Notes: a model not told the origin generated them from the letters alone. A stretch of 64,000 nt of DNA from Stutzerimonas stutzeri (GCF_013522825.1 NZ_JAAMQZ010000001.1:234706-298705), one strand, 5' to 3'. Positions 24,873 to 36,498 are shown, numbered from the stretch's first letter. Numbers and translations: made by a program.

Positions 24873-27710
24873 TTGGACAAGATTCTGATCCGTGGGGCTC
24901 GCACCCACAACCTGAAGAACATCGACCTGACCCTGCCGCGCGACAAGTTGATCGTGATCACCGGCCTGTCCGGCTCAGGCAAGTCCTCATTGGCCTTCGA
25001 TACCCTTTACGCAGAAGGCCAGCGCCGCTACGTGGAATCGCTGTCGGCCTACGCCCGGCAGTTCCTGTCGATGATGGAAAAGCCCGACGTGGACACCATC
25101 GAAGGCCTGTCGCCGGCCATTTCAATCGAGCAGAAGTCCACCTCGCACAACCCGCGCTCCACCGTGGGCACCATCACCGAGATCTACGATTACCTGCGCC
25201 TGCTCTATGCGCGAGTCGGCACGCCACGCTGCCCGGATCACGATGAGCCGCTGGAAGCGCAGACCGTCAGCCAGATGGTCGATCAGGTGCTGGCCCTGCC
25301 CGAAGGCAGCAAGTTGATGCTGCTGGCCCCGGTGATCCGCGAGCGCAAGGGCGAGCACCTGGCGGTCTTCGACGAGTTGCGCGCCCAAGGCTTCGTCCGC
25401 GCGCGGGTCAATGGCAAGCTGTACGAACTCGATGAACTGCCGAAACTGGACAAGCAGAAGAAACATTCCATCGATGTCGTGGTGGACCGCTTCAAGGTAC
25501 GCGGCGACCTGCAGCAACGCCTGGCCGAGTCCTTCGAGACCGCGCTCAAGCTGGCCGACGGCATTGCCCTGGCCGCCCCCATGGACGAAGACGACGACCG
25601 TGAGGAAATGATCTTCTCGGCGCGCTTCGCCTGCCCGATCTGCGGCCACTCGATCAGCGAGCTGGAGCCCAAGCTGTTCTCCTTCAACAACCCCGCCGGC
25701 GCCTGCCCGACCTGTGATGGCCTGGGTGCCAAGCAGTTCTTCGACGCCAAACGCCTGGTCAACGGCGAGCTGACGCTGGCCGAGGGTGCGATTCGCGGCT
25801 GGGACAGGCGCAACGTCTATTATTTCCAGATGCTCGGCTCGCTGGCCGCACATTATGGTTTCAGCCTCGACGAGCCATTCGGCTCGCTATCCGAAACCCA
25901 TCAGCAATACATCCTGCGCGGCAGCGGCAAGGAGAACGTTGATTTCCGCTATCTGAACGATCGGGGCGATATCGTCAAGCGCTCGCACCCGTTCGAGGGG
26001 ATCATCCCCAATCTCGAACGCCGCTACCGCGAAACCGAATCCAACAGCGTCCGCGAAGAACTGGCCAAATATCTCAGCACCCAGCCCTGCCCCGAATGCC
26101 GCGGCACCCGCCTGCGTCGCGAGGCTCGCCATGTCTGGGTTGGCGACAAGACGCTGCCAGCCGTCACCCGTCTGCCGATTGGCGATGCCGCCGAATATTT
26201 TGCAGGCTTGACGCTGAGCGGGCGGCGCGGCGAGATCGCCGACAAGATCCTCAAGGAAATCTGCCAGCGCCTGCAGTTTCTGGTCAACGTCGGCCTCGAT
26301 TACCTGACCCTGGATCGCAGCGCCGACACGCTTTCCGGCGGTGAAGCCCAGCGCATCCGCCTGGCCAGCCAGATTGGCGCAGGTCTGGTCGGCGTCATGT
26401 ACATCCTGGACGAGCCTTCCATTGGCCTGCACCAGCGCGACAATGAGCGCCTGCTCGGCACCCTGCGTCACCTGCGCGACATCGGCAACACGGTGATCGT
26501 CGTCGAGCATGACGAAGATGCGATCCGCATGGCTGATTATGTAGTCGATATCGGCCCCGGCGCTGGCGTGCATGGCGGTCGTATCGTCGCCGAAGGCACT
26601 CCCGACGAGGTGATGACGCACCCCGATTCGCTGACCGGCAAATACCTGTCTGGTCGTGTGCAAATCAGCTATCCGCCCGAACGCACCCTGCGCGACCCGA
26701 AGAAGCTGCTCAAGCTCAAGGGCGCGCGCGGCAATAACCTGCGCAACGTCGATCTGGAAATCCCGGTGGGCCTGCTGACCTGCATTACCGGCGTGTCCGG
26801 CTCTGGCAAGTCGACGCTGATCAACAACACTCTTTTTCCCATCACCGCCACGGCGCTCAATGGCGCCACCACACTGGAAGTGGCGCCCCACGACTCCTTC
26901 GATGGCCTGCAATACCTGGACAAGGTGGTCGATATCGACCAGAGCCCCATTGGCCGCACGCCACGCTCTAACCCGGCCACCTACACCGGCCTGTTCACGC
27001 CCATCCGCGAACTGTTCGCCGGCGTTCCGGAAGCGCGCTCGCGCGGTTACGGCCCAGGACGCTTCTCCTTCAACGTCAAGGGCGGACGTTGCGAAGCCTG
27101 CCAGGGCGACGGCGTGATCAAGGTGGAAATGCACTTCCTGCCGGATATCTACGTTCCCTGTGACGTGTGCAAGGGCAAGCGCTACAACCGCGAAACCCTG
27201 GAAGTGAAGTATAAAGGCAAGAGCATCACCGAAGTGCTCGACATGACTATCGAGGAAGCGCGGGAGTTCTTCGACCCGGTGCCGGCGGTTGCGCGCAAGT
27301 TGCAGACGCTGATGGATGTGGGCCTGTCCTATATCAAGCTGGGGCAGAGCGCGACCACCCTCTCCGGCGGTGAAGCGCAGCGGGTCAAGCTGTCGCGCGA
27401 GCTGTCCAAGCGCGACACCGGCAAGACCCTCTATATTCTTGACGAGCCCACTACCGGCCTGCACTTCGCTGACATCCAGCAACTACTCGATGTGCTGCAC
27501 CGACTGCGTGACCACGGGAATACCGTGGTGATCATCGAGCACAACCTGGATGTAATCCGCACGGCGGACTGGCTGGTCGACCTGGGCCCCGAAGGCGGCT
27601 CCAAGGGCGGGCAGATCATCGCCAGTGGAACACCGGAAGAAGTGGCCGAGATGCCGCAGTCGCACACCGGGCACTTCCTCAAGCCCTTGCTGGAGCGAAA
27701 CCGAGCCTGA
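24873..27710 (+). CDS. uvrA: Excinuclease ABC subunit A
   Basis: The protein is 945 residues from a TTG start (reads [18 protein letters not shown]), the length and start expected in Pseudomonas. It has two ABC modules: Walker [11 protein letters not shown] and [10 protein letters not shown], signatures [12 protein letters not shown] and [12 protein letters not shown], Walker B ILDEPS and [10 protein letters not shown]. Zinc sites are CPICGH with CPTC and CEACQGDG with CDVCKGKRY. It recognises DNA lesions with UvrB in nucleotide excision repair. No clear LexA box was found by eye. Confidence 0.96.
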   Translation: MDKILIRGARTHNLKNIDLTLPRDKLIVITGLSGSGKSSLAFDTLYAEGQRRYVESLSAYARQFLSMMEKPDVDTIEGLSPAISIEQKSTSHNPRSTVGTITEIYDYLRLLYARVGTPRCPDHDEPLEAQTVSQMVDQVLALPEGSKLMLLAPVIRERKGEHLAVFDELRAQGFVRARVNGKLYELDELPKLDKQKKHSIDVVVDRFKVRGDLQQRLAESFETALKLADGIALAAPMDEDDDREEMIFSARFACPICGHSISELEPKLFSFNNPAGACPTCDGLGAKQFFDAKRLVNGELTLAEGAIRGWDRRNVYYFQMLGSLAAHYGFSLDEPFGSLSETHQQYILRGSGKENVDFRYLNDRGDIVKRSHPFEGIIPNLERRYRETESNSVREELAKYLSTQPCPECRGTRLRREARHVWVGDKTLPAVTRLPIGDAAEYFAGLTLSGRRGEIADKILKEICQRLQFLVNVGLDYLTLDRSADTLSGGEAQRIRLASQIGAGLVGVMYILDEPSIGLHQRDNERLLGTLRHLRDIGNTVIVVEHDEDAIRMADYVVDIGPGAGVHGGRIVAEGTPDEVMTHPDSLTGKYLSGRVQISYPPERTLRDPKKLLKLKGARGNNLRNVDLEIPVGLLTCITGVSGSGKSTLINNTLFPITATALNGATTLEVAPHDSFDGLQYLDKVVDIDQSPIGRTPRSNPATYTGLFTPIRELFAGVPEARSRGYGPGRFSFNVKGGRCEACQGDGVIKVEMHFLPDIYVPCDVCKGKRYNRETLEVKYKGKSITEVLDMTIEEAREFFDPVPAVARKLQTLMDVGLSYIKLGQSATTLSGGEAQRVKLSRELSKRDTGKTLYILDEPTTGLHFADIQQLLDVLHRLRDHGNTVVIIEHNLDVIRTADWLVDLGPEGGSKGGQIIASGTPEEVAEMPQSHTGHFLKPLLERNRA

Positions 27711-27732
27711 ATAGTCCGGCAGCCTGAAAACC

Positions 27733-27762
27733 AAAAGCCCGCAGCACTGCTGCGGGCTTTTT
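27733..27762. terminator. Bidirectional terminator between uvrA and katA
   Basis: AAAAGCCCGCAGCA pairs with TGCTGCGGGCTTTT, with T-runs on both strands, in the gap between the convergent uvrA and catalase genes. Confidence 0.9.
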
Positions 27763-27777
27763 CATTCAGCGCAGGGA

Positions 27778-29238
27778 TCAGGCCAGGGCTTCCTCAACCG
27801 GAAGATCCAGCGCCTTTGCCACACCCGCGCCGTAAGCAGGGTCGGCCAGGTAGCAATGCCTGATGTGACGCAGCTTGATATGCCGCGCCGCATCACCCAT
27901 GGCCCGCGCCGTATTCCCGAACAGGCGTTCCTGCTCATCGGCCTCCATCAAACGGAAGAGATCCCCCGGCTGAGTGAAGTAATCGGCATCGTCCGCACGG
28001 AAATCGTAACGGTCAGCCGCCCCACCCAGAGCCAGCGGCGGCTCGCTGAAATCGGGCTGCTCCCGCCACTCGCCATAGGTGTTCGGCTCATAGTGCAGAC
28101 GCCCGCCGTGGTTGCCATCCACCCGCATGGCGCCATCGCGGTGGAAACTGTGCACCGGGCAACGCGGCGCATTCACCGGAATCTGGTGGTGATTGACGCC
28201 CAGACGATAGCGCTGCGCATCACCGTAGGAGAACAGACGCCCCTGCAGCATGCGGTCCGGCGAGAAGCTGATGCCGGGCACCACGTTGGCCGGGGTGAAG
28301 GCTGCCTGTTCGACGTCCTGGAAATAGTTGTCGGCGTTGCGGTTCAGCTCGTAGTAACCCACTTCGATCAGCGGATAATCCTTCTTCGACCAGACCTTGG
28401 TCAGGTCGAATGGATGGAAGCGATAGCTTGCAGCCTCGGCTTCGGGCATCACCTGGACATACATGGTCCAGCGCGGGAATTCTCCCCGCTCAATGGCTTC
28501 GAACAGGTCACGCTGCGAACTTTCCCGATCACCCGCGACGATGGCCGCCGCTTCCGCATCGGTCAGGTTCTTGATGCCCTGCTGGGTCTTGAAATGGAAC
28601 TTGACCCAGTAGCGCTGGTTATCGGCGCTGATGAAGCTGTAAGTATGCGAGCCAAAACCATGCATGTGTCGATACGAGGCGGGAATGCCCCGATCGCCCA
28701 TCACATAGGTGATCTGGTGCAGCGCTTCGGGCAGGCCGGTCCAGAAGTCCCAGTTATTGTTGGCGCTGCGCATGTTGGTGCGCGGGTCGCGCTTGACCGC
28801 ATGGTTCAGATCGGGAAATTTCAGCGGATCGCGGAAGAAGAATACCGGCGTGTTGTTGCCGACCATGTCCCAGTTGCCCTGCTCGGTATAGAACTTCAGG
28901 GCGTAGCCGCGAATATCGCGCTCGGCATCAGCCGCACCACGCTCACCGGCCACTGTAGAAAAACGGGCAAACATCGGGGTTTTCTTGCCGATCTCGGAAA
29001 AGATCGCCGCCTTGGTATAGCGGGTAATATCGTGGGTAACCACGAACTCGCCAAAAGCGCCAGAGCCTTTGGCGTGCATACGGCGCTCGGGAATGACTTC
29101 ACGATCGAAATGCGCCAACTTTTCCAGGAACCAGACGTCCTGCAACAACATCGGCCCACGCGGACCGGCGCTCATAACGTTCTGGTTTTCGGCTACCGGG
29201 GCGCCGGCGACGGTTGTGAGTCTTGGCTTGTCAGTCAT
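27778..29238 (-). CDS. katA: Monofunctional heme catalase, KatA-like
   Basis: The protein is 486 residues starting [18 protein letters not shown], with AAGGAG upstream. Clade 3 catalase features include the distal histidine in [15 protein letters not shown], the [11 protein letters not shown] segment, and the heme-ligand tyrosine in [14 protein letters not shown]. It dismutes hydrogen peroxide. It lies directly after rplQ as katA does in P. aeruginosa, but the bfrA gene that lies between katA and uvrA in that species is missing. Confidence 0.9.
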   Translation of the reverse strand: MTDKPRLTTVAGAPVAENQNVMSAGPRGPMLLQDVWFLEKLAHFDREVIPERRMHAKGSGAFGEFVVTHDITRYTKAAIFSEIGKKTPMFARFSTVAGERGAADAERDIRGYALKFYTEQGNWDMVGNNTPVFFFRDPLKFPDLNHAVKRDPRTNMRSANNNWDFWTGLPEALHQITYVMGDRGIPASYRHMHGFGSHTYSFISADNQRYWVKFHFKTQQGIKNLTDAEAAAIVAGDRESSQRDLFEAIERGEFPRWTMYVQVMPEAEAASYRFHPFDLTKVWSKKDYPLIEVGYYELNRNADNYFQDVEQAAFTPANVVPGISFSPDRMLQGRLFSYGDAQRYRLGVNHHQIPVNAPRCPVHSFHRDGAMRVDGNHGGRLHYEPNTYGEWREQPDFSEPPLALGGAADRYDFRADDADYFTQPGDLFRLMEADEQERLFGNTARAMGDAARHIKLRHIRHCYLADPAYGAGVAKALDLPVEEALA

Positions 29239-29381
29239 GGCTGCATCTCCTTGGCGTGCATCAGAAATCTCGTGCGGCGCGCTCAGAAGCGCGGGTTGTG
29301 TGGCTCTCATCATAGAGAGCAAGCGCAACGCCGACTAATGATGAAGGTCAACGCCCTCGATAGAGGAAATCTTTCAGCCAT

Positions 29382-29411
29382 AAAAAAACCGAGCCAAGGC
29401 TCGGTTTTTTT
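29382..29411. terminator. Terminator at the end of the alpha operon
   Basis: AAAAAAACCGAGCC / GGCTCGGTTTTTTT with a 2-base loop, right after the rplQ stop. Symmetric, so it also shields katA from read-through. Confidence 0.93.
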
Positions 29412-29424
29412 GAACGCAGCGAAC

Positions 29425-29811
29425 TTACTCCGCAGCCTCCACTTCACCGGTAACCGGACGGTCAACCAGCTCGACGTAAGCCATTGGCGCATTGTCACCA
29501 GCGCGGAAGCCGCACTTGAGAATACGCAGGTAGCCGCCCTGACGGGTGGCATAACGCGGGCCCAGATCGTTGAACAGCTTGCCAACGATGGCCTTCGAGC
29601 GGGTACGGTCGAAAGCCAGACGACGGTTGGCGACGCTGTCTTCCTTGGCCAGGGTGATCAGCGGCTCGGCGACGCGACGCAGTTCCTTGGCCTTGGGCAG
29701 GGTGGTCTTGATCAGTTCGTGCTCGAACAGCGACACCGCCATGTTCTGGAACATGGCCTTGCGGTGTGCGCTGGTGCGGCTCAGATGACGGCCACTTTTA
29801 CGATGACGCAT
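29425..29811 (-). CDS. rplQ: Ribosomal protein L17
   Basis: The protein is 128 residues, starting [19 protein letters not shown], the invariant L17 N-terminus. It is the last gene of the alpha operon (rpsM-rpsK-rpsD-rpoA-rplQ), followed by a strong terminator. Confidence 0.97.
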   Translation of the reverse strand: MRHRKSGRHLSRTSAHRKAMFQNMAVSLFEHELIKTTLPKAKELRRVAEPLITLAKEDSVANRRLAFDRTRSKAIVGKLFNDLGPRYATRQGGYLRILKCGFRAGDNAPMAYVELVDRPVTGEVEAAE

Positions 29812-29856
29812 GATTGAAATTCCTTACCAAACGATCAGTTCGGTGACTAGGGACGA

Positions 29857-30858
29857 TCAGGCCGTAGCCTTATCGTCCTTCTTGAGACTTGCCGGCGGCC
29901 AGTTATCGAGGCGCATGCCGAGGGACAGACCACGAGAAGCCAGAACGTCTTTGATTTCGGTCAGAGACTTCTTGCCCAGGTTCGGCGTTTTCAACAGTTC
30001 CACTTCGGTGCGCTGAATCAGATCACCGATGTAGTAGATGTTTTCTGCCTTGAGGCAGTTCGCCGAACGCACGGTCAGTTCCAGGTCATCAACCGGACGC
30101 AGCAGAATCGGATCGATCTCGTCTTCCTGCTCCACCACAACCGGTTCGTTATCGCCCTTGAGGTCGACAAACGCAGCCAGTTGCTGTTGCAGGATAGTCG
30201 CAGCACGACGGATCGCCTCTTCGGGATCCAGGGTGCCGTTGGTTTCCAGATCGATGATCAGCTTGTCCAGGTTGGTACGCTGTTCAACACGGGCGTTCTC
30301 GACCACATAAGCCACGCGACGAACCGGGCTGAAGGTGGCATCGAGCTGAAGACGGCCAATACTGCGGCTTTCATCTTCATCGCTCTGACGCGCATCAGCA
30401 GGCTCGTAACCACGGCCGCGAGCGACCTTGAGCTTCATGTTGATCGAACCATTGGCCGCCAGGTTGGCGATCAGGTGATCGCCATTGACGATTTCGACAT
30501 CGTGATCCAGCTGGATATCGGCAGCGGTAACAGCGCCCGCGCCCTTCTTCACCAGGCTCAAGGTCACTTCATCACGGCCGTGCAGCTTGATGGCGATACC
30601 TTTGAGGTTGAGCAGGATTTCGATGACATCTTCCTGCACGCCCTCGATGGCGCTGTACTCGTGGAGCACGCCGTCGATCTCAGCCTCGACCACTGCGCAG
30701 CCTGGCATTGAGGACAACAGAATACGACGCAGCGCGTTGCCCAGGGTGTGGCCGAAACCACGCTCGAGAGGCTCGAGCGTGATCTTGGCACGGGTCGGAC
30801 TGACCACCTGCACATCGATATGGCGGGGGGTCAGGAACTCATTTACCGAACTCTGCAT
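29857..30858 (-). CDS. rpoA: RNA polymerase alpha subunit
   Basis: The protein is 333 residues. The N-terminal domain has the [21 protein letters not shown] motif split here as [20 protein letters not shown], used for dimerisation. The C-terminal domain ([18 protein letters not shown], then [20 protein letters not shown]) binds UP elements and activators such as Anr. It has the expected Pseudomonas length and position. Confidence 0.97.
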   Translation of the reverse strand: MQSSVNEFLTPRHIDVQVVSPTRAKITLEPLERGFGHTLGNALRRILLSSMPGCAVVEAEIDGVLHEYSAIEGVQEDVIEILLNLKGIAIKLHGRDEVTLSLVKKGAGAVTAADIQLDHDVEIVNGDHLIANLAANGSINMKLKVARGRGYEPADARQSDEDESRSIGRLQLDATFSPVRRVAYVVENARVEQRTNLDKLIIDLETNGTLDPEEAIRRAATILQQQLAAFVDLKGDNEPVVVEQEDEIDPILLRPVDDLELTVRSANCLKAENIYYIGDLIQRTEVELLKTPNLGKKSLTEIKDVLASRGLSLGMRLDNWPPASLKKDDKATA

Positions 30859-30880
30859 GGATACACCTATTTTCTAGCCC

Positions 30881-31501
30881 TTACTTGGAGTAGAGCTCGA
30901 CAATCAGGTTTTCGTTGATGTCGGCGGACAGATCACTGCGAGCCGGAACACTCTTGAAAACACCGGTTTTCTTGTCGGTATCTACTTCGACCCACTCAAC
31001 ACGACCGCGCTGTGCGCACAGTTCCAGGGCCTGGGCGATACGCAACTGGTTACGGCACTTCTCGCGCACTTCCACCACGTCACCCGCTTTGACCTGGTAG
31101 GAAGGAACGTTCACGGTCTTGCCGTTGACGCTGATTGCCTTGTGGGAAACCAGCTGGCGCGATTCGGCACGCGTGGAGCCGAAGCCCATGCGGTAAACGA
31201 CGTTATCCAGACGGCATTCGAGCAGCTGCAGCAGGTTCTCGCCGGTAGCGCCCTTGCGGCTGGCAGCCTCCTTGTAGTAACCGCTGAACTGACGCTCGAG
31301 CACACCGTAGATACGGCGAACTTTCTGCTTCTCGCGCAGCTGGGTACCGTAGTCGGAGAGGCGACCACGACGTTGACCATGAACACCCGGTGGGGTTTCG
31401 ATGTTGCACTTCGATTCGAGCGCGCGCGCACCACTCTTCAGAAAGAGATCGGTGCCTTCACGACGAGACAGTTTGCACTTGGGACCAATATAACGAGCCA
31501 T
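30881..31501 (-). CDS. rpsD: Ribosomal protein S4
   Basis: The protein is 206 residues, starting [20 protein letters not shown], with the S4 RNA-binding domain ([20 protein letters not shown]). It is a primary 16S binder and the autoregulator of the alpha operon in E. coli, so it may act on the leader upstream of rpsM here. Confidence 0.97.
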   Translation of the reverse strand: MARYIGPKCKLSRREGTDLFLKSGARALESKCNIETPPGVHGQRRGRLSDYGTQLREKQKVRRIYGVLERQFSGYYKEAASRKGATGENLLQLLECRLDNVVYRMGFGSTRAESRQLVSHKAISVNGKTVNVPSYQVKAGDVVEVREKCRNQLRIAQALELCAQRGRVEWVEVDTDKKTGVFKSVPARSDLSADINENLIVELYSK

Positions 31502-31518
31502 TCTTCACTGTCTCCTGA

Positions 31519-31908
31519 TTACACGCGGCGCTTCTTCGGCGGACGGCACCCGTTGTGCGGGATTGGCGTCACGTCGGTGATGCTGGCGATTTTATAACCA
31601 CAGCCATTCAGAGCACGAACGGCAGATTCACGACCCGGACCTGGACCTTTGACGTTGACGTCGAGGTTCTTCAAGCCATATTCCAGAGCCGCCTGACCAG
31701 CACGCTCGGCAGCTACCTGAGCAGCGAACGGGGTGCTTTTACGCGAACCACGGAAACCGGAACCACCGGAAGTAGCCCAGGACAACGCGTTGCCCTGACG
31801 ATCGGTGATGGTGATGATGGTGTTGTTGAAAGAGGCATGGATGTGGGCGATGCCATCAACCACTGTCTTTTTGATTTTCTTACGAGGACGAGCAGCAGGT
31901 TTTGCCAT
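31519..31908 (-). CDS. rpsK: Ribosomal protein S11
   Basis: The protein is 129 residues, with [18 protein letters not shown] and the basic C-terminus [11 protein letters not shown] typical of S11. It lies in the alpha operon between rpsM and rpsD. Confidence 0.97.
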   Translation of the reverse strand: MAKPAARPRKKIKKTVVDGIAHIHASFNNTIITITDRQGNALSWATSGGSGFRGSRKSTPFAAQVAAERAGQAALEYGLKNLDVNVKGPGPGRESAVRALNGCGYKIASITDVTPIPHNGCRPPKKRRV

Positions 31909-31927
31909 TACTTAAATTCCTACGCGA

Positions 31928-32284
31928 TTACTTGCGGATCGGCTTGCGCGGGCCCTTGCGGGTGCGGGCGTTGGTCTTGGTACGCTGACCGCGCACCGGC
32001 AGACCACGACGATGACGCAGGCCGCGGTAGCAACCCAGGTCCATCAAGCGCTTGATCTTCATGTTGACTTCGCGACGCAGATCACCTTCAACGATGAACT
32101 TGGCCACTTCGCCGCGCAGCAGTTCGACCTGCTCGTCGGAGAGATCCTTGATTTTCGCTGCCGGATTTACGCCGGTAGCTGCGCAGATGGTCTGCGCACG
32201 AGTGCGACCGACACCATAGATGTAGGTCAGCGAGATAACAGTGTGCTTGTTATCCGGAATGTTTACGCCTGCAATACGGGCCAT
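31928..32284 (-). CDS. rpsM: Ribosomal protein S13
   Basis: The protein is 118 residues, starting [20 protein letters not shown]; the C-terminal [19 protein letters not shown] is invariant S13. It is the first gene of the alpha operon, preceded by a 131-base leader with a strong hairpin. Confidence 0.97.
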   Translation of the reverse strand: MARIAGVNIPDNKHTVISLTYIYGVGRTRAQTICAATGVNPAAKIKDLSDEQVELLRGEVAKFIVEGDLRREVNMKIKRLMDLGCYRGLRHRRGLPVRGQRTKTNARTRKGPRKPIRK

Positions 32285-32370
32285 TCAGTGAAACTCCAAT
32301 TGACAGCTACCCAACGCCCCGGAAGCCAAGAAAAGGGCGCGAGATACTAACGCTGTAATAACAAATAATC

Positions 32371-32398
32371 AACCCGGCAGCGCACTAGCTACCGGGTT
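32371..32398 (-). promoter_or_regulatory. Hairpin in alpha operon leader (possible attenuator)
   Basis: AACCCGG / CCGGGTT bracket a 14-base loop with further pairing possible (TAGC/GCTG), and the minus strand continues GATTATTTG. It lies between rpmJ and rpsM, where E. coli has the S4-binding pseudoknot; the 131-base rpmJ-rpsM gap holds no other gene. Whether S4 binds here is not visible. Confidence 0.5.
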
Positions 32399-32415
32399 CT
32401 AGCTTTAGCTCACAA

Positions 32416-32532
32416 TCAGCCTTGGCGCTGTTTGTGACGCGGTTCTGCACTGCAGATGACTCGTACGACGCCTTCGCGACGGACGATCTTGCAGTTGCGG
32501 CACAGCTTCTTGACCGATGCACGAACTTTCAT
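32416..32532 (-). CDS. rpmJ: Ribosomal protein L36 (zinc-binding form)
   Basis: A 38-residue gene starting [20 protein letters not shown] and ending PRHKQRQG. It keeps the CxxC...C...H zinc ribbon (C11, C14, C27, H33), so it is the zinc-dependent form. It lies between secY and rpsM at the end of the spc operon. Confidence 0.96.
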   Translation of the reverse strand: MKVRASVKKLCRNCKIVRREGVVRVICSAEPRHKQRQG

Positions 32533-32560
32533 GACCAACTCCTCGAACCTTACGAACCAA

Positions 32561-33889
32561 TCAGCGGAGCATTCCGCTGCCATAGCCCTTCAGGTTGGCT
32601 TTTTTCATCAGGGAATCATACTGGTGAGACATGAGGTGTGACTGCACTTGCGACATGAAGTCCATCACCACCACCACCACGATCAGCAACGAAGTCCCGC
32701 CAAGGTAGAACGGCACGTTTGCAGCCACCACAAGGAACTGGGGCAGCAGGCATACAGCCGTCATGTACAGGGCACCGAACATGGTCAAGCGGGTCAGTAC
32801 GCCATCGATATAGCGTGCGGACTGCTCACCAGGCCGGATTCCAGGGATAAACGCACCGGACTTCTTCAGGTTTTCCGCAACGTCTTTCGGATTGAACATC
32901 AATGCCGTATAGAAGAAGCAGAAGAAGATGATACCGGCGCTGAACAACAGGATGTTCAACGGCTGGCCCGGAGCGATCGACTGGGAGATATCCGCCAGCC
33001 AGCTCATGCTCTCGGACTGACCGAACCACTGCCCCAGGGACGCCGGGAACAGCAGGATACTGCTGGCGAAGATCGCAGGGATGACGCCTGCCATATTGAC
33101 CTTCAGCGGCAGGTGGCTCGTCTGCGCAGCGAAAACCTTGCGGCCCTGCTGACGCTTTGCATAGTGAACGGCGATCCGCCGCTGACCACGCTCGATGAAC
33201 ACCACGAAACCGATGATGGCAACGGCAACCAGGCCTACGGCAAGCAGCGCGATGATATTGATATCACCCTGCCGCGCAGACTCGAAAGACTGCCCCAGCG
33301 CGCCCGGCAAACCGGCAACGATGCCCGCGAAGATCAACATGGAGATGCCGTTACCGACACCCCGCTCGGTGATCTGCTCGCCCAGCCACATCATGAACAT
33401 TGCACCCGCCACGAAGGTGGTGATGGCCACGAAGTAGAAGCCGAAGTCGTTGCTGAACGCGACACCCTGCCCCGCCAGACCGACCGACATGCCGATCGCC
33501 TGGACGATCGCCAGCACCAGCGTTCCGTAACGCGTGTACTGACTGATCTTGCGACGCCCGGCCTCGCCTTCCTTCTTCAACTGCTCCAGCTGCGGGCTGA
33601 CAGCGGTCATGAGCTGCATGATGATCGACGCCGAAATGTACGGCATGATCCCCAGCGCGAAAATGCTCATCCGCTCCAGCGCGCCGCCGGAGAACATGTT
33701 GAACAGGCTAAGGATGGTCCCTTCGTTCTGACGGAACAGCTCGGCCAACCTGTCGGGGTTGATCCCCGGCACCGGGATGTGTGCGCCAATTCGATAGACG
33801 ATGATCGCCATCAGCAGAAAACGCAGACGCGCCCAGAGCTCGGACAGCCCACCATTACTCAGCGCGGAGAGAGCACCTTGCTTAGCCAT
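32561..33889 (-). CDS. secY: Protein translocase subunit SecY
   Basis: This 442-residue protein has ten hydrophobic helices and the SecY landmarks [23 protein letters not shown] (plug/TM2 region) and the C-terminal cytoplasmic loop region. It forms the inner-membrane channel with SecE (encoded at 59 kb) and SecG. It abuts rplO with no gap. Confidence 0.97.
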   Translation of the reverse strand: MAKQGALSALSNGGLSELWARLRFLLMAIIVYRIGAHIPVPGINPDRLAELFRQNEGTILSLFNMFSGGALERMSIFALGIMPYISASIIMQLMTAVSPQLEQLKKEGEAGRRKISQYTRYGTLVLAIVQAIGMSVGLAGQGVAFSNDFGFYFVAITTFVAGAMFMMWLGEQITERGVGNGISMLIFAGIVAGLPGALGQSFESARQGDINIIALLAVGLVAVAIIGFVVFIERGQRRIAVHYAKRQQGRKVFAAQTSHLPLKVNMAGVIPAIFASSILLFPASLGQWFGQSESMSWLADISQSIAPGQPLNILLFSAGIIFFCFFYTALMFNPKDVAENLKKSGAFIPGIRPGEQSARYIDGVLTRLTMFGALYMTAVCLLPQFLVVAANVPFYLGGTSLLIVVVVVMDFMSQVQSHLMSHQYDSLMKKANLKGYGSGMLR

Positions 33890-34324
33890 TTATTCCTCGA
33901 ACTTGCCGCCAGCTGCTTCGATAGCCGCACGCGCACCCTTGGTGGCGGCGATGCCCTGGAGAGTCACCGCACGACCGACCTCGCCGGACAGCATGACTTT
34001 TACACGCTGAACGTTGTGGTTGATGATGTTGGCGTCTTTGAGGCTCTGCAGAGTTACAACATCGCCTTCAACCTTGGCCAGCTCGGAGGTACGCACTTCG
34101 GCGCGATCCATGGCTTTCAGAGAAACGAAGCCGAACTTCGGCAGACGGCGATGCAGAGGCTGCTGACCACCCTCGAAGCCGGGAGCGATCTTGCCGCCGG
34201 AGCGGGAAGTCTGACCCTTGTGACCACGGCCACCGGTCTTGCCGAGACCGCTGCCGATACCACGGCCCGGACGCAGCTTTTCGCGACGGGCGCCTGGCGC
34301 AGAACGCAGATCGTTCAGTTGCAT
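33890..34324 (-). CDS. rplO: Ribosomal protein L15
   Basis: The protein is 144 residues, starting [20 protein letters not shown] with the glycine-rich [20 protein letters not shown] segment of L15. It is in the spc operon, directly before secY. Confidence 0.97.
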   Translation of the reverse strand: MQLNDLRSAPGARREKLRPGRGIGSGLGKTGGRGHKGQTSRSGGKIAPGFEGGQQPLHRRLPKFGFVSLKAMDRAEVRTSELAKVEGDVVTLQSLKDANIINHNVQRVKVMLSGEVGRAVTLQGIAATKGARAAIEAAGGKFEE

Positions 34325-34327
34325 GGC

Positions 34328-34510
34328 TTAGCCCTCCACACGGAGCATGTAGTAAGCCTTGTTGATCATGCCGCGATTCTCAGGAGTGTCCTGAACTTCG
34401 ACGGTGTGACCAATGCGACGCAGGCCCAGACCCTTGACGCACAGCTTGTGATTGGGAATACGACCGCTGACGCTTTTGATCAGCGTGACCTTGACGGTTG
34501 CGTTAGCCAT
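34328..34510 (-). CDS. rpmD: Ribosomal protein L30
   Basis: A 60-residue protein with [20 protein letters not shown] and [20 protein letters not shown], diagnostic for L30. Spc operon, 2 bases after rpsE. Confidence 0.96.
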   Translation of the reverse strand: MANATVKVTLIKSVSGRIPNHKLCVKGLGLRRIGHTVEVQDTPENRGMINKAYYMLRVEG

Positions 34511-34512
34511 GA

Positions 34513-35013
34513 TCAGGAAATCTCCTCAACGCTCTTGCCGCGCTTGGCAGCGATCGAGTCAGGTGACTGCATGGCCTTCAGACCCTTGAACGTAGCGTGA
34601 ACCACGTTGACCGGGTTGGTAGAACCGTAGCACTTGGCCAGAACGTTCTGCACGCCAGCGACTTCCAGAATGGCGCGCATCGCGCCACCAGCGATCACAC
34701 CGGTACCTTCCGAGGCAGGCTGCATGTAGACCTTGGAAGCGCCATGCGCAGCCTTGGTTGCGTACTGCAGGGTAGTGCCGTTCAGGTCGACCTGGATCAT
34801 GTTGCGGCGAGCCGCTTCCATCGCCTTCTGAATGGCGGCAGGCACTTCGCGGGATTTGCCGCGACCGAAACCTACACGACCCTTGCCATCACCCACCACG
34901 GTCAACGCGGTGAAGGTGAAGATACGACCACCTTTTACTGTTTTGGCGACGCGGTTAACTTGAACCAGCTTCTCAATGTAGCCTTCGTCGCGCTTTTGCT
35001 CGTTATATGCCAT
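34513..35013 (-). CDS. rpsE: Ribosomal protein S5
   Basis: The protein is 166 residues, with the double-stranded RNA-binding fold [20 protein letters not shown] and [20 protein letters not shown]. It contributes to decoding accuracy. Spc operon. Confidence 0.97.
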   Translation of the reverse strand: MAYNEQKRDEGYIEKLVQVNRVAKTVKGGRIFTFTALTVVGDGKGRVGFGRGKSREVPAAIQKAMEAARRNMIQVDLNGTTLQYATKAAHGASKVYMQPASEGTGVIAGGAMRAILEVAGVQNVLAKCYGSTNPVNVVHATFKGLKAMQSPDSIAAKRGKSVEEIS

Positions 35014-35016
35014 AAC

Positions 35017-35367
35017 TTAGAACTCCAGCCCGCCTTCACGAGCAGCATCAGCCAGTGCCTTCACACGACCGTGGTACTTGAAGCCAGAACGGTCGAACGC
35101 CACCTGGGTGACACCTGCGGCCTTAGCACGCTCAGCGACCAGCTGACCAACTTTCTTGGCAGCGTCGACGTTGCCTGTGGCACCGCCGCGCAGTTCTTTG
35201 TCGAGTGTCGAGGCGCTGGCCAGGACCTTGTCGCCACCGGCCGAGAGGACCTGGGCGTAGATGTGCTGGGAAGAGCGGTACACACACAGGCGTACGACTT
35301 CCAGCTCGCGCATCTTCAGGCGTGCCTTGCGAGCGCGACGCAGACGAGTAACTTTCTTTAGGCTCAT
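35017..35367 (-). CDS. rplR: Ribosomal protein L18
   Basis: The protein is 116 residues, with [21 protein letters not shown] sequence ([17 protein letters not shown]) and the C-terminal [20 protein letters not shown]. It binds 5S rRNA. Spc operon between rplF and rpsE. Confidence 0.97.
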   Translation of the reverse strand: MSLKKVTRLRRARKARLKMRELEVVRLCVYRSSQHIYAQVLSAGGDKVLASASTLDKELRGGATGNVDAAKKVGQLVAERAKAAGVTQVAFDRSGFKYHGRVKALADAAREGGLEF

Positions 35368-35377
35368 TTGCTATGCC

Positions 35378-35911
35378 CTACTTCTTCTTAGCTTCTTTAC
35401 GACGAACCACTTCGTCCGAGTAACGCACGCCTTTGCCCTTGTAAGGCTCAGGACGACGATAATCACGGATTTCAGCAGCCACCTGACCGACCAGTTGCTT
35501 ATCGATACCCTTGATCAGGATATCGGTCTGGCTGGGGGTCTCAGCGGTAACGCCTTGCGGCAGTTCATATTCCACCGGGTGCGAGAAGCCGAGAGCCAGG
35601 GACAGCACTTGACCTTTGGCTTGCGCCTTGTAACCGACACCAACCAGCTGGAGCTTGCGCTCGAAGCCCTGGCTAACGCCGACGACCATATTGTTCACCA
35701 GCGCACGGGTGGTACCAGCCATGGCGCGAGTCTGCTGATCGCCATTGCGACCGGCAAAACGCAGCTCACCCGACTCCTGGATGACCTCAACTGACGAATG
35801 AACATTCAGCTCCAGAGCGCCCTTGGCACCCTTCACCGAAAGCTGCTGGCCAGTCATCTTGATTTCGACGCCAGCGGGCAGCTTGACGGGGTTTTTAGCA
35901 ACGCGAGACAT
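35378..35911 (-). CDS. rplF: Ribosomal protein L6
   Basis: The protein is 177 residues, starting [20 protein letters not shown], with the C-terminal [20 protein letters not shown]. Spc operon, 12 bases after rpsH. Confidence 0.97.
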   Translation of the reverse strand: MSRVAKNPVKLPAGVEIKMTGQQLSVKGAKGALELNVHSSVEVIQESGELRFAGRNGDQQTRAMAGTTRALVNNMVVGVSQGFERKLQLVGVGYKAQAKGQVLSLALGFSHPVEYELPQGVTAETPSQTDILIKGIDKQLVGQVAAEIRDYRRPEPYKGKGVRYSDEVVRRKEAKKK

Positions 35912-35923
35912 GCTTATTCCCCC

Positions 35924-36316
35924 TTAGAACACAGTGCAGAGCACTTCGCCGCCAACGCCAGCGGCGCGAGCAGCACGATCAGTCATCACACCCTTGTTGG
36001 TGGACACGATCGAAACGCCCAGACCGCCACGAACTTTCGGCAACTGGTCGACGGATTTGTACTGGCGAAGGCCAGGACGGCTTACACGCTTGAGCTCCTC
36101 GATGACCGGACGGCCCTCGAAGTACTTGAGCTCGATGGACAGCTGCGGCTTTGCATCGCCACTGACGTTGTATCCCGCGATATAGCCTTCACCCTGAAGA
36201 ACGTTGGCTACTGCCACCTTCAGCGTGGAAGACGGCATGCTTACGACGGACTTTTCGGCCATCTGGGCATTACGGATACGAGTTAGCATGTCCGCTAACG
36301 GGTCCTGCATACTCAT
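35924..36316 (-). CDS. rpsH: Ribosomal protein S8
   Basis: The protein is 130 residues, starting [20 protein letters not shown], with the C-terminal signature [20 protein letters not shown]. It is a primary 16S binder and the spc autoregulator in E. coli. Here it is separated from rpsN by 182 bases with two hairpins, unusual within a ribosomal operon. Confidence 0.97.
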   Translation of the reverse strand: MSMQDPLADMLTRIRNAQMAEKSVVSMPSSTLKVAVANVLQGEGYIAGYNVSGDAKPQLSIELKYFEGRPVIEELKRVSRPGLRQYKSVDQLPKVRGGLGVSIVSTNKGVMTDRAARAAGVGGEVLCTVF

Positions 36317-36337
36317 GGGCTCTTGGCTCCTAATACG

Positions 36338-36359
36338 AAAAAATAAGCCCGCAAGGGCT
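36338..36359 (-). terminator. Terminator-like hairpin just upstream of rpsH
   Basis: AGCCC-TTGC-GGGCT followed on the minus strand by TATTTTTTCG. It has the form of a short intrinsic terminator inside the spc operon, 22 bases before rpsH, so it may be an attenuator. Confidence 0.6.
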
Positions 36360-36435
36360 CGTGTCGCCTTCTAGATGAGACCGCGATAAATGCGAGGCTC
36401 GGGCGAGCCGGACATTCTAGAGACAGACCTGAAAC

Positions 36436-36462
36436 GAATCAAGCCCCAGAGGGGCTTGATTC
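36436..36462 (-). terminator. Perfect hairpin downstream of rpsN
   Basis: A flawless 12-base stem (GAATCAAGCCCC / GGGGCTTGATTC) with a 3-base loop, 37 bases after the rpsN stop. No T-run, so RNA processing or attenuation are both possible. Confidence 0.55.
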
Positions 36463-36498
36463 GACAACATCCAGTCCAGCCATGAGCCGGACCTTCAT

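Noticed and set aside
23117..25246. Long plus-strand frame opposite the MFS gene running into uvrA
   Set aside because: Glutamine/arginine/histidine-rich composition typical of an antisense shadow; spans the MFS gene and the uvrA start in another frame.
25887..27482. Open frame opposite uvrA
   Set aside because: High-GC shadow of uvrA, no homology seen.
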